Positions 1 through 9,832 of a stretch of 45,765 nucleotides of DNA are shown in pieces. Within the stretch, counting starts at the first letter, position 1. Each line of letters starts with the position of its first letter. The notes beneath the pieces were generated by a model that did not search any database, was not told the DNA's origin, and was given only the letters and a program-made list of their open reading frames with translations. This DNA comes from Stentor coeruleus (Eukaryota > Ciliophora > Heterotrichea > Heterotrichida > Stentoridae). Location: the NCBI GenBank assembly GCA_001970955.1, contig MPUH01000565.1, positions 1 through 45,765 of the forward strand, read 5' to 3'. A program made the translations under genes and the position numbers.

Positions 1-1
1 A

Positions 2-2431
2 GGACCAGTGAACCCAGAGCAAAAACAAAATATTGAACCTGGCTTTTGTGATATGAAAAACCCATTTGCAACACCTCCACAGAATAATACATCTAACAAT
101 CCTTTTAAAAACCCACCTGCAACATCTTCACCAAAAAATATATCCAAAAAGCCTGCATTTCCAATACCTAGCAATCCTACACCAATCATGCATCCACAAA
201 GCAATAAGGGGCAAAACCTATTTGAAATACCTTCAAAAGCCATTCCTTTTACAGGAGATTTACCTCAAATACCAAAAACTTCAGATTTTCCTAATAAATC
301 TCAAGAAGTACCTTCTGTTAATACTTCTGGAATGTCAGAAATAGATAGTGATAATAGTATCCCAACTGAAGAAAAAATAAAAGATGCTATAAACAAATTA
401 CCGCCATCAACAATTATTCAGGTACCAGATCAATATAAAATTCCTAATTCTAAAGCATCTTCTCAACCACAACATTTTATGTATCTTAGTACTGATAGCA
501 AAAATAAAAATCCCTCATCATCTGGTTTGGGTCCTCCTCCAGAAATACCTAAAAATGTTATCCCTCAGTCAGATCTAAGACCAAAAATAGGAGTTTCTCC
601 TCAAGAAAAATCATTAATCCAACTTCCAGTTCCATCAAAAATAAGTGAGCCACCAAGTCTAGAAAAAAATATCCCATCACCTTTTCCTCCCACTACATAT
701 ATTAATATTCCTTCAATAAATAATCCTATAACTCCTACAACACAATTTTCAACCTCAGGATTAACAGTGCCTTTAGATAATCAAAACATTTCAAAACCTA
801 ATTCCTCAGCATTCCTAACAGTTCAAAAAATTCCAACTCCAATATCAAACCAATCAGATCAATCAAATAATAACACCCCTTTAATCCAAAAAATACCAGA
901 ACCCATGCCAATCCAATCAGGAAGAATAAATCCTATTATTCCAAAAGTTGAAAATTTAATATTACCTAAAACAATAGAAATATTACCAATACCATTAATT
1001 CCTTCTGAAAAAGGAGATAAATTTCCATCTCAACCCCAAGAACCATTTAGAAATCTTATAAAAGAAGGTCTAGAGCTTCCAGTACAAAAGAAAAATGCAG
1101 TACCAGTCCCTGCACCAAATTACCCAATAGTTAAAGATACCCCGATTAATAAATCTCCAGTTTTAAGTGGATCCCAAGCCCCATATCTATCTCCAGGAAT
1201 CCCTCAAAAGTCAGTCCTAAACCTAAAATCTTCAGAATCAAAACCAGAAAGCCCTGCCTTATTTAATCCTCTTTCCAAAATTCCAAATTTACCTCCTACA
1301 GATATTCAGAAAAATCAACCCCCAAACATGCCATTTCCTTTACCCCCTAATACAAGCAATGCCCAATCAAAAATTCCTCAAGTTCCTGCTAATATAATAC
1401 CCCCGGCACCAAAATCCGCATTGCCTAATACAAACTTCCCACCTTTTACTGAGAACATCAAACCTGAAAATCCTCCTGTATTTCCTTTACCTCCAAACAA
1501 TAATTTACCACAAACACCTTTTATTCCTTTTAATATAAAACCTAATCCTTCAGGAAATCCTCAAGGATCTACAAATTCAAACCTTCCACAATCTAATCCT
1601 TTACTTAATCCTAAATTTGATAATAATTTACCTCGATCAGCACCTATTAATTTCTCTAATCAAGGGTCTCAAATATCTGCAATACCAAATTTATTACCTC
1701 AGAGTCCATTGATTGAACCAAGTAAAGTTTATAATCAAATTAATGTTCCTTTTCCGAATTCTGAGCTACCAAAAGTTCCATTGCAGATTTCTGGACAAAT
1801 TGGTAGACCTTTAGGGCCAAATTTACAAATACCACCTCAGAACGATAGAGATTTAAAGGTTTTGAATAAAGGTCCGGAATTCCCTAATAGTATTTTTATT
1901 GCACCTTCTAAAGCTCCTGAATTGCCTATGCCGAAAAAAATTTCTGGCCCTGGGAATTATAAAGTCCCTGAAATCGCTAGTCCACTAGTTCAAGAAGTTA
2001 TTAATAAACCCAAATTACCAGAACAAGGAAAACAACTTAAATATGACCAGAACTTGATTGATATCATAAAATTGATGTCAGATTTTATTTTTAATGGTAA
2101 AAATGAACAACAAAATTTACTAGATGGTATTGGTAGAATTTTGGATAAAGACAAGGAGTTAACTTCTATTGCCCCTTTAAAAGAAATTAACAATAGAAGA
2201 AACTCAAAAACAAATAAGATGATTAGCATATTGATAAGATGCGATAAATGCAAGTTTGAAAAAGAAAATGATAATTTTACAATTGCTAATTGTGGATATG
2301 AAAATTGTCAATGCTGCTCAATATGCAGGGTTAAAAATATTGAAGCTGGATGTCCGATATGTGGTAGAACATACAGTGATTATGAAATTGAGTTACTGAA
2401 AATCACGAGAGTTTCACTTGAAAATGATTAA
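2..2431 (+). CDS. Proline-rich protein with C-terminal RING-like cysteine domain (5' end missing)
   Basis: The frame is open from base 2, and the first ATG lies well inside the open frame, so the true start is outside the window. The visible 809 residues are mostly low-complexity and rich in Pro, Asn, Ser, Gln and Ile, with many short P-x-P and IP/LP steps, and are probably disordered. The last ~60 residues (about 745-800) change character. They hold paired cysteines (CDKC, then C..C.C, CSIC, CPIC) spaced like a RING or zinc-ribbon fold. The stop is TAA. A RING-like end suggests ubiquitin ligation or zinc-dependent protein binding, but a full C3HC4 pattern with histidine is not clear, so E3 activity is inference. 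The long disordered tail could act as a multivalent docking scaffold. No family name is recognised. Confidence 0.8.
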   Translation, partial: GPVNPEQKQNIEPGFCDMKNPFATPPQNNTSNNPFKNPPATSSPKNISKKPAFPIPSNPTPIMHPQSNKGQNLFEIPSKAIPFTGDLPQIPKTSDFPNKSQEVPSVNTSGMSEIDSDNSIPTEEKIKDAINKLPPSTIIQVPDQYKIPNSKASSQPQHFMYLSTDSKNKNPSSSGLGPPPEIPKNVIPQSDLRPKIGVSPQEKSLIQLPVPSKISEPPSLEKNIPSPFPPTTYINIPSINNPITPTTQFSTSGLTVPLDNQNISKPNSSAFLTVQKIPTPISNQSDQSNNNTPLIQKIPEPMPIQSGRINPIIPKVENLILPKTIEILPIPLIPSEKGDKFPSQPQEPFRNLIKEGLELPVQKKNAVPVPAPNYPIVKDTPINKSPVLSGSQAPYLSPGIPQKSVLNLKSSESKPESPALFNPLSKIPNLPPTDIQKNQPPNMPFPLPPNTSNAQSKIPQVPANIIPPAPKSALPNTNFPPFTENIKPENPPVFPLPPNNNLPQTPFIPFNIKPNPSGNPQGSTNSNLPQSNPLLNPKFDNNLPRSAPINFSNQGSQISAIPNLLPQSPLIEPSKVYNQINVPFPNSELPKVPLQISGQIGRPLGPNLQIPPQNDRDLKVLNKGPEFPNSIFIAPSKAPELPMPKKISGPGNYKVPEIASPLVQEVINKPKLPEQGKQLKYDQNLIDIIKLMSDFIFNGKNEQQNLLDGIGRILDKDKELTSIAPLKEINNRRNSKTNKMISILIRCDKCKFEKENDNFTIANCGYENCQCCSICRVKNIEAGCPICGRTYSDYEIELLKITRVSLEND

Positions 2432-2673
2432 TTTAGTAAAGATTTCATTGATAAGGTCTTTAAAAACTATTTAAGTCTTTTACAATAGATAATGAAGTTT
2501 TAGTTTTAATAAATATTTTCCATGAATAAAATGCAAATCTGCATTAAAAAAATTCTTGGATTAAAAGGTGATAATCCCTTATTTTAGAATTTTTTTAATT
2601 TATAATTCTAAGAACACTTCATCACCTTGAATATTCCAGCAGATAGTTTCGAATTTCCATCAGTATAATATTA

Positions 2674-3162
2674 ATGAATTGGATTGAAAGATTTCTCCCA
2701 TCTTGTTGTACCTCTAGGAAACCTCATGATACCATCACAAATCCAAAACTTGAAACTGGTATAATCAATCAACTTGATATAATTTCAATAGATGAAGCAT
2801 TTTCTCAAGAAGAATTAACGAAAAACGAAATGTTTTCCTTATCATCAAGTGAAGAACATCTGGAAAACACAAAAGTAAACTCAGAAGTTATTATTGAAAC
2901 CCCAAAACCTATTGAAATATATCCAATAAGCCTTGGGAAATCAAATATAGAAAATAATACTACGAGCAAACTTCTATGTGGATTCTGTGGAAGCTTAGCT
3001 TTAGGGTACTGCCCAGGCTGTCCTTCGTTAAGGTTCTGTAAAGAATGCTATAATGAAAATCATATAATACATAAAAAACCTCATCAATTCATCAGCTATA
3101 TTGAAAGAAAAAAATCTTTCTGTTTAAATAATGGAATGAAAAAACTTAAGGTTTTCATGTAG
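2674..3162 (+). CDS. Small B-box-like zinc-finger protein
   Basis: This 162-residue protein runs from an ATG in an AT-rich context to a TAG stop. The N-terminal ~95 residues are polar and acidic, without a recognisable fold. Residues ~100-142 hold CGFC, CPGC, CKEC and an H-x4-H-x3-H tail. This arrangement resembles B-box and related zinc fingers that bind two zinc ions and mediate protein-protein contacts. No RING or coiled coil accompanies it, so it is not a full TRIM protein. It lies 34 bp from the 3' end of the convergent phosphatase gene. The specific role is unknown. Confidence 0.7.
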   Translation: MNWIERFLPSCCTSRKPHDTITNPKLETGIINQLDIISIDEAFSQEELTKNEMFSLSSSEEHLENTKVNSEVIIETPKPIEIYPISLGKSNIENNTTSKLLCGFCGSLALGYCPGCPSLRFCKECYNENHIIHKKPHQFISYIERKKSFCLNNGMKKLKVFM

Positions 3163-3196
3163 GCTATAGATAAATAATAAAATTAAAACGAATCAT

Positions 3197-4075
3197 TTAA
3201 ACTTGGCTTAATAATGCTTCAGTGTTTTCTGATAAAAGTCCTAGACGGAATGTGTCACGGTTGCTAACCCTAACATCTTTAACATAAGACAACAAGCTCA
3301 AATAATGTGCTAAATCCACCAACTCCGTATCATTTTTATCATTATACCAAGATACAATTGGAATCCCATTCTCAAGCTGATAAGCAAAGCAATACGCAGC
3401 ATTATCAACAATGACAATATTTTCTAGTTCCCTATTTGTTATAACCCTTAAATCCTTTATATAAATCCCATCAACATTAACACAATTTTCCCGGTACATC
3501 CTATGATGTATTAATTCATGATGTGGGTCTAAAAAGTCTAAAACCGCATCAGCATAGCATTTATGTGATGCTGTAAATACTACAATTTCATAGTTTTTAC
3601 TTAATAATGTCAAGCATTCTAGTGCATATGGACGAATATTTATCCATACATTTAATTTTTCACCTGATGGTAATAAAATAGTAATTGGATGCTCAGCTTC
3701 TTCAGGGTTTTCACAACAGTGAACTAAAGTTTCGTCTAAATCGAAAATTATGGTTTTTGAGTTCTCATAAAGGGGTCGCCTTCGAAGATGGACTGATTTT
3801 GTTGCAAGTTGATGATTATCTACAGGCCTTAATGATTTCATGTACTTTAAGGATTGTAAGAGTTGCGAAAAATATTCTTTGTTAACCTGGGAGACTTGTG
3901 TAACAATTTCGCAAAAAATTGGGGCTGGGGTTGAAGCGATTTTGGCTTTGAGTTGCTTGCCTAGCTTTTCGGCTTGGATTTGAGCCCGGAGGTTTTTAAG
4001 GGTCTTTCTGGTGATCTGCTTGTCCATTATTCTTACTGACCTTCTGACTTTCACAGATGCGAGCTTATTAGACAT
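3197..4075 (-). CDS. SCP/CTDSPL2-like HAD-family protein phosphatase
   Basis: A 292-residue protein. The HAD phosphatase motif DLDETLVH (DxDxT type, residues ~115-122) carries the nucleophile Asp. It is followed by FTASHKCYADAVLDFLDP, the lysine-rich insertion with IKDL, and the motif IVIVDNAAYCFAYQLENGIP. These match the FCP1/SCP (NIF) family, closest in feel to CTDSPL2. Family members dephosphorylate serine residues such as those of the RNA polymerase II C-terminal domain. The ~90-residue N-terminal extension is basic and may direct nuclear localisation. No intron is needed. The stop is TAA. The family assignment is firm; the substrate is not known. Confidence 0.92.
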   Translation of the reverse strand: MSNKLASVKVRRSVRIMDKQITRKTLKNLRAQIQAEKLGKQLKAKIASTPAPIFCEIVTQVSQVNKEYFSQLLQSLKYMKSLRPVDNHQLATKSVHLRRRPLYENSKTIIFDLDETLVHCCENPEEAEHPITILLPSGEKLNVWINIRPYALECLTLLSKNYEIVVFTASHKCYADAVLDFLDPHHELIHHRMYRENCVNVDGIYIKDLRVITNRELENIVIVDNAAYCFAYQLENGIPIVSWYNDKNDTELVDLAHYLSLLSYVKDVRVSNRDTFRLGLLSENTEALLSQV

Positions 4076-4798
4076 ATATTATAACGTAATATAGGATTTA
4101 AAAATGAAATATATATATTTGTAGGTTGATAGAGGGTTGGAATTTTTTGGGTTTGTGAAGGTTTTATAAGAATTTAATTAAGACTATGATAGGAAGTTGT
4201 TTAATTTATGCTGGGTAAGGTTTTTATTGGAGGGTTTGAATTAGTATTGGAGTTTATTAGGTTTTATGAAAATCATTTTGAAGGTAAATTTATGTTTAGT
4301 AAGAGGAATAATTAGGTGTTTTTGGGGATAGAAGATAATCATTCTCGTCCAAATTAAGCCTATCATGCAACTCAAACATCCTTCACCAAATTAAACCATC
4401 AGTAAATTCAGAACTATTTCTAAATATCAATTATCAAATAAACTATATAACTTCACACACCTAAACACAAATCAAATCATCCAAACATCTTAAATAAACA
4501 AAATTTCTCTTATCCTCCCTCAAGCTAGCACCCTAATTCAGCTTTCTTCACTTATCCAAACCTCACAAATAACTCAAATTCTCTTAATATCCAAGCACTA
4601 AACCTTAATACTCCAATCCTATAATCCAAATAATATCAAAATACACCCTAAAACCTCATCTAGCCCAATAAAATCTGATAATAACTGATACAACTTTTCA
4701 CAAATAAAATAAAAACCCATCTAATTTCATCATAAAAACTTATTAAAAACCGTATTTCTACATCAAAAAAGCAATACCAAGTCATCAATCCTATAAAG
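4076..4798. other. Intergenic spacer with a composition switch
   Basis: No gene is visible. The first part (to about 4340) is G/T-rich and C-poor on the + strand. The rest is A/C-rich and nearly G-free. The phosphatase promoter must lie in the left part, because that gene starts at 4075 on the minus strand. Confidence 0.7.
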
Positions 4799-5668
4799 TT
4801 AATAATATTTATTTTTATTATTGGTTTTAAGTAATGTACTCTTAGACCTTGGCTGCATATCCTGTTGAGGATTTCTATTAATAATAACAGGTAGTTTAGT
4901 CTTTTTAGTACTTATTGAAGAAATCCACAGATTCTTAGGAAAAACATCATCAGCCTCATCCTCTTCAACAACACCCAATCTGCTTTCAAATGTTCCAAGA
5001 CTTATCATACTCATATCATGATTCCTATCATCACTTTTATCCCCTTTATGATTTTTCAATCTACTCCTTGATCCAGTTAAAATATTCCTATATATTTTTT
5101 ACACTTTATTTAATATAGATCTGATAATAATATCTTTTTTATCAAGTTCTTGTTGAAGTTCTTTGATTTCTTCAATATTTTGTGATGAGATATTTTCAAG
5201 TGATGATAATTTTTCATCTATTGTTAAACTTTGGTTTGATAAGATTTTGTTGATTTTTTTGATTGTTTTGTTTTGTTGGATTTTGAACTCAGGGAATTTT
5301 CTATGAAGGGCTTTTATTGTGGGTTTTTCTATTTCTGTAAACTTACTGGAGAATATAGCTTCGTTGTTTTTTATTATAAGAAGCCAAGGGAGTTCGGTTA
5401 TTCCTTGTGAGAAATATGCTTTAAGATCTCTTCCTCCATGGTATATTGGCATACAGTCAGGTTGTTGCTGCTTCCAGATATGAACTTTTTTACTTTCATC
5501 CCCTATGTAAATACTAATAGCTTTCAGATTACTTTTAGGTAAAGCTTTGCTTATATCGTTTATAACAGCCATCTCCTTTATGTTAAATAAGAAGATTATA
5601 GTAGGAGAATCATATTCTAGCTTGATAGGTGCCTTGGTGTTTAGATCATTTAGTTTAAACTTATCCAT
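4799..5668 (-). CDS. Thioredoxin-fold-like protein with coiled-coil tail (one 15-nt intron)
   Basis: Exon 1 is 5668..5103 and exon 2 is 5087..4799, joined across a 15-nt intron; together they encode 284 residues. Without splicing the frame hits TAA two bases into the intron. With splicing it runs on as NKVNILTGSRSR into exon 2. Residues ~15-125 look like a thioredoxin/TlpA fold, with a PTIIFLFN beta strand, an ISIYIGDES strand, a cis-proline-like ELPWLLII segment and an IFSSKF strand. The redox CxxC is absent from the expected place after the first strand, so thiol chemistry is unlikely. Residues ~135-190 form a short charged coiled coil. The C-terminus is basic and polar. This is probably a structural or adaptor protein; the fold call is moderate. 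Confidence 0.75.
5088..5102 (-). other. 15-nt spliceosomal mini-intron
   Basis: The sense sequence is GTAAAAAATATATAG, in phase 2 (after two bases of a valine codon). Removal fuses two open frames exactly. The putative branch-point A is six bases from the 3' end, as in the other introns here. Confidence 0.9.
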
Positions 5669-5854
5669 TAAGCTTGTATATCTTAATTATATTATATAAT
5701 ATTTTAGTTGTTTATATATAGTATCTTTAACAAAGTTAATAAATATTATTTTGATTAACCAAAAATAGCACATCAATCTCCTCAAACTATCCCAAAAGCT
5801 TCCTTTCTCAAGACAATAAATCTAAATCATCAACAAACCTATATACAACTTTAA

Positions 5855-6946
5855 TTAAATCTGCACCTTAATCATTAAATTATCATAATTTTCTAACAAC
5901 AATGGTATCACACTCAGAAACTGCCCAAAATTAACCTTACTCCCAATCACTAAATAAGTCAAAATCTCTTCAGTATGTTCATCCGTACATATAGATCTTA
6001 ACAAAGTTCCAAACCCTTCAGTCGTCAACAATTTCCCATCAGAATAATGTTTATAAATTCTTTTAATCTCATTAACCTGAGCATTCAAGCTTTGTAAATG
6101 TCTTAAATTATTAAAATCCAATCTTGAACTTGGCAAGTTTTTAGGCATTCCAAAATTTGTATATTCATACATAGTAAGAATACCATAAAAATGCTGTTTT
6201 GATATGCTGCCGGTTTTAAAAGGGTCGAAAATTTCCTATATTATTATTACTGATAATAAGAACATTTTCTCACTTACATATGATGAAAAATCTTCTTGAT
6301 ATTTATTTGAAGAACGTCTGCTGTAACGGTAATTTAATGGGGATTTTGTGTATATTCTTTGTCGATCCCTTGTAAAAGTTGGTCTTTTCAATAAAATACT
6401 GCTTTTTTTTAGGTATTCGATTACTGCATCAAATGATAGGGTTTCATGTTTGAACTCCAGAGCTTTGACTAGATTTGCATATTTGTCTTGAACTTTGCCT
6501 ATGAATTCTTTTAGACGGGTATTTAGACCTAAGGATGTGTGGATTTTTAAACTTTTTTCAGGGAAGTCTAGAAGAATTTGAGCTTTTCTTCCAGAAACTT
6601 GGAAAATTTGCCTTGGACTGTTGCTTGATTGGAAATTTGAAGTCATACTGAGAATTCTTGGAGTACGCATTGATTTACGTTCGTCTGTGATTGCATCAAA
6701 TCGCTTTGACCGTTCTATTACTTCCATTATTTGAGGGTTGTAAGTTTTATATGTTGTGTCGAGTGATGATGATTTTAAATGAAAAGGAGGAATCCTCGGC
6801 AAAGCTTTGAAGGTATTTTCATCAGGAGGCTGCTCCCCAAGTAAATCATCGTAATTGTATTTTCTTGTAGGGTTTTTCATCATTGATTCAAGGAATTTTG
6901 GTGCTGTTTTCCAAAACTCATCCGTGTTCTCTTCTTTTTTTTCCAT
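5855..6946 (-). CDS. EF-hand-like protein of unknown function (one 15-nt intron)
   Basis: Exon 1 is 6946..6251 and exon 2 is 6235..5855, giving 358 residues. The frame otherwise stops at the TAG ending the intron. The N-terminal half is basic, polar and probably disordered (residues ~60-140). The C-terminal half is helical. The exon junction creates EIFDPFKTGSISKQHFYGIL, which looks like an EF-hand loop with the usual hydrophobic I at position 8 but poor calcium ligands. A second hand-like stretch follows (YKHYSDGKLLTTEGFGTLL). Domains of this kind occur in ciliary and basal-body proteins. Strong calcium binding is doubtful because the loop acids are mostly missing. No family name is recognised. 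Confidence 0.8.
6236..6250 (-). other. 15-nt spliceosomal mini-intron
   Basis: The sense sequence is GTAATAATAATATAG, in phase 0. Left unspliced it gives an in-frame TAG. Splicing continues the frame into an EF-hand-like segment. Confidence 0.9.
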
Positions 6947-7390
6947 TTACAAACCAAGATATTATTTAAGCAACCTTAATAATTAAACTTTTAACCCAAA
7001 ACTTTATATTAAAGTATCTTTTTACCAATAAAAAATCCATACAATTTAACTCAAATCTATCATAAACTCCCAAAAAAAAAACTATTTCATTACCAAACAT
7101 CAAAACCTCTATTCTTATAATCATATATAAATACTCTCAACATAATAAAAAATAAAATATTCATATAAAAACCTATTATCCAAACAAAAACATATAAAAA
7201 TCACAACAAAAATCCACTTCAAATTATAAGCCCAAAACCCAATTTTTATACTCAATAAAAAGTCTTTATCTTAAAACTTATACCAAATCTTTTCATCTTA
7301 TAAAATTTATAATTCCTAAAATCTCTATAAAGAGAAAAAAACTTTCATCTTTAGTTAAAAGGGATTTGAAATATTAATAACTAACGGAAA
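6947..7390. promoter_or_regulatory. Divergent promoter spacer
   Basis: This spacer lies between two divergently transcribed genes, so it must hold both promoters. It is A/C/T-rich with very few G on the + strand, especially from 7000 to 7320. No specific motif could be supported. Confidence 0.45.
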
Positions 7391-8503
7391 ATGGACTCAG
7401 TATTCGAATGCGGTCAGTGCTTTATCCCATATGATGAACAAGTACACAAACCCTTATCACTACCTTGTGGACATGTATTTTGTCAAGAATGCTTATCAAA
7501 ACAGTCTAAAGACTTTATCACTTGTCCTATTGACAAATTTAGTTTTGCTGCTCAAGCTTTTACTTTACCATGTTGTTATACAATTTTAGCGAACTTACCA
7601 AAACATATAAAAAAAGCTTCATCTTGTATAAGACATCCTAAAAGAAAGGTCAAATTCATGTGCAAATCACATGAAAAATTTCTATGTACCGAATGTGTTG
7701 TTGACCACACTGGAGCTGGACATAACATCGTTGCATTTTCAATAAACACTTCAGTAGTGAAATCCGAGCTTAAAGACCTAGAATCCATCTGTGAAGCAAC
7801 CCTTAAAGAAAATGAAGACCTTTATAAAGACATTGACTCGAAATCCAAAATTGTCAAAGACTTCTACCATCTCCAACTATCAAGAATAAGTGTCGCATAT
7901 GAAAATGCCCTTAAAATCCTCCAACAAAAAAAACGTGAACTACAAAGTAGCATATCAAAATACCTCTCCGACCAATGTAAACTTATAGAAAAACACAAAG
8001 AAGGTGTATCAAAAATATTAGAAAGTTCAGCAAAGCTTCTTCAACAATTAAAACTTATGGAAAAAGATTTACCTCATTATGAATCCTTATGCGCTAATAT
8101 AAAATCTTTAAAACAAGAACTTAAATATCTTGAATACCCAATAGAAACTTTCCATTATCAATACATGTCTTTCAAAGCGCCTGAAACTATAAATATCATA
8201 TTCGGAACACTAGAAGAACTTGAAGACTTATCTGAACTAGAATCTTTAGGCCAAAAACCAAAGAAATCCTGTTCACATACAATCAAAAGTGTTCTAACCA
8301 ACACAAATCTTAATGAAAACCCTACAACAACCAAGTCAACAACACCTAAAATCCCAGAAAAAAACTACAAACCCGAAGAAAAAAACCTTGAAAACAAAAA
8401 CCCTGAAAAATCCCCTGAAAAAGTAAATAAAAACCGGCAAAATTTCAACTCACGCAACCACCCTAAACGTATGCCATGGAAAAAACGAAACAGATCTTTA
8501 TAA
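7391..8503 (+). CDS. TRIM-like RING / B-box / coiled-coil protein
   Basis: A 370-residue protein. The RING has Cys7, Cys10, Cys26, His28, Cys31, Cys34 and Cys45; the usual eighth ligand is Asp48 (CPID), a substitution found in some RINGs. The B-box follows with Cys79, His82, Cys91, His94, Cys99, Cys102, His106 and His111. Residues ~120-260 form a long coiled coil, and the tail is Lys/Pro/Glu/Asn-rich and ends very basic. The RING-B-box-coiled-coil order is that of TRIM E3 ubiquitin ligases; no C-terminal substrate domain is present. The next gene starts 48 bp downstream on the same strand. RING and B-box calls are firm; ligase activity is inferred from the family. Confidence 0.9.
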   Translation: MDSVFECGQCFIPYDEQVHKPLSLPCGHVFCQECLSKQSKDFITCPIDKFSFAAQAFTLPCCYTILANLPKHIKKASSCIRHPKRKVKFMCKSHEKFLCTECVVDHTGAGHNIVAFSINTSVVKSELKDLESICEATLKENEDLYKDIDSKSKIVKDFYHLQLSRISVAYENALKILQQKKRELQSSISKYLSDQCKLIEKHKEGVSKILESSAKLLQQLKLMEKDLPHYESLCANIKSLKQELKYLEYPIETFHYQYMSFKAPETINIIFGTLEELEDLSELESLGQKPKKSCSHTIKSVLTNTNLNENPTTTKSTTPKIPEKNYKPEEKNLENKNPEKSPEKVNKNRQNFNSRNHPKRMPWKKRNRSL

Positions 8504-8551
8504 TATATATAATAAATAGTTTTAACGATTAGAACTTATAGATAAAAATAT

Positions 8552-9799
8552 ATGATTAAATATAAAATACAAGGAAAGGATTTAAATTTTTCACAGGATA
8601 CACTTTTTATGCCAAGAGTTCTTTATAAATTGACAGATAATAGATCATATTTGAATCGATCAAGTACTATAATTAAATACAGATCTCCTGGGAATTATTC
8701 TTTACCTAATATCAAAAAAACTTTTATTGGTAAGTATGATGTTGGACAGATTGGATTAAATTCAACATTAACATTAGATGTTTTAGATAGATCAGTTAAA
8801 GCTTTACCGTATATGTCATCTGGGTCATTTAAGATTATTAATAAAACTTTTCAGATTAAGAGACAAAGTGGAGATAGGAATTCTGATGATGATAAAATTA
8901 GAGAGAATTCGGGGAATAGATTGAAAAAATCTTGTGGGAAGGATTTGAAAAACAGTATAGGGTTATTTAAAAAAATAAAGTCATATAATGATTGTACTTG
9001 CAATACGACAAAATTTAAAGCTTTTTATAAGGAAAAACCAAAACAATGCAATATTGAAGCACTTTGTAACAATTCAATGCCTTATGTTATCAATCGGAAT
9101 CTTGAAATATTTACTCAACCATATATTTTTATTTTTTTTGAAGGGGTAGTTGGATTTATGATAAACAATAAAGCAAAAATAACCCCTAGAGCTGTAAGTT
9201 TCATACAAAAAGTTCAGGAAAATTTTCATATTATTGTAATAACTTTACCAAAATCGTGTCAATATGTTGCAGAAGCTTTCGAACGCAAAAAACTAAAATA
9301 TGCAGGTATTTATACAGTAGACCTTAATAAAAGTAAAGAACTTATATGCTTTGACGCTATTTATAATGATTTTAATATAAGAAATCCTTTGAATGAAGTT
9401 CTGGTCATATCGTGCCTTAATATAGAAGTTTCGAAAAATGAACCGATTTTTCCTAATATACAAAGACTTAGGAAACAACTCAATATTTCAATGTGCCCTG
9501 TTTCAATTGACAGTCCTCCTATAACATTTCTTATTCCTCATTTACAACTAAGTACCTCCTCAAGGCCATTTGAAGTGCTCTTCGAAAGCCTAAAAACCAA
9601 ACCCAATAAAAGTCACATTCAGTTCCAAGACTGGATAAAAGAATACAGGATAAGATTCCGTATAGTCCGATCAACCCTTCCTCAAGAAATCATAATGGAA
9701 AGCCTACCATTTAAAAAATGCCAAAAAGTTTGTAGACTACACAAAGCGAAAGTCCCATCATACGAAGAAATCCCATTCAACTATTTTGTCTTACTTTAA
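8552..9799 (+). CDS. Protein with a HAD/NIF-like domain lacking catalytic residues
   Basis: A 415-residue protein with a basic, Ser/Asn-rich N-terminal half. From about residue 190 it follows the outline of a HAD phosphatase of the NIF/SCP type. A strand PYIFIFFEGVV sits where DLDETL would be, then helix SFIQKVQ, strand FHIIVITLPKS, helix YVAEAFERKKL, strand AGIYTVDL, and strand NEVLVISCLNIE where IVIVDN would be. The nucleophile aspartates are not present (FFEG in place of DxDx), so if the fold is right it is a pseudo-enzyme. The phosphatase at 3197..4075 shows the canonical version of the same pattern. The similarity is by eye only. The stop is TAA, 33 bp from the convergent DZF gene. Confidence 0.7.
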   Translation: MIKYKIQGKDLNFSQDTLFMPRVLYKLTDNRSYLNRSSTIIKYRSPGNYSLPNIKKTFIGKYDVGQIGLNSTLTLDVLDRSVKALPYMSSGSFKIINKTFQIKRQSGDRNSDDDKIRENSGNRLKKSCGKDLKNSIGLFKKIKSYNDCTCNTTKFKAFYKEKPKQCNIEALCNNSMPYVINRNLEIFTQPYIFIFFEGVVGFMINNKAKITPRAVSFIQKVQENFHIIVITLPKSCQYVAEAFERKKLKYAGIYTVDLNKSKELICFDAIYNDFNIRNPLNEVLVISCLNIEVSKNEPIFPNIQRLRKQLNISMCPVSIDSPPITFLIPHLQLSTSSRPFEVLFESLKTKPNKSHIQFQDWIKEYRIRFRIVRSTLPQEIIMESLPFKKCQKVCRLHKAKVPSYEEIPFNYFVLL

Positions 9800-9832
9800 G
9801 TATGAGTTTTCCTCAATAACCATTTTTATGAA

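Noticed and set aside
2432..2673. tRNA gene near the TTCGAAT at 2649
   Set aside because: No matching acceptor or anticodon stems could be drawn.
3264..3275. Telomere-like CTAACCCTAACA
   Set aside because: It lies inside the phosphatase coding region, encodes conserved residues and is not repeated.
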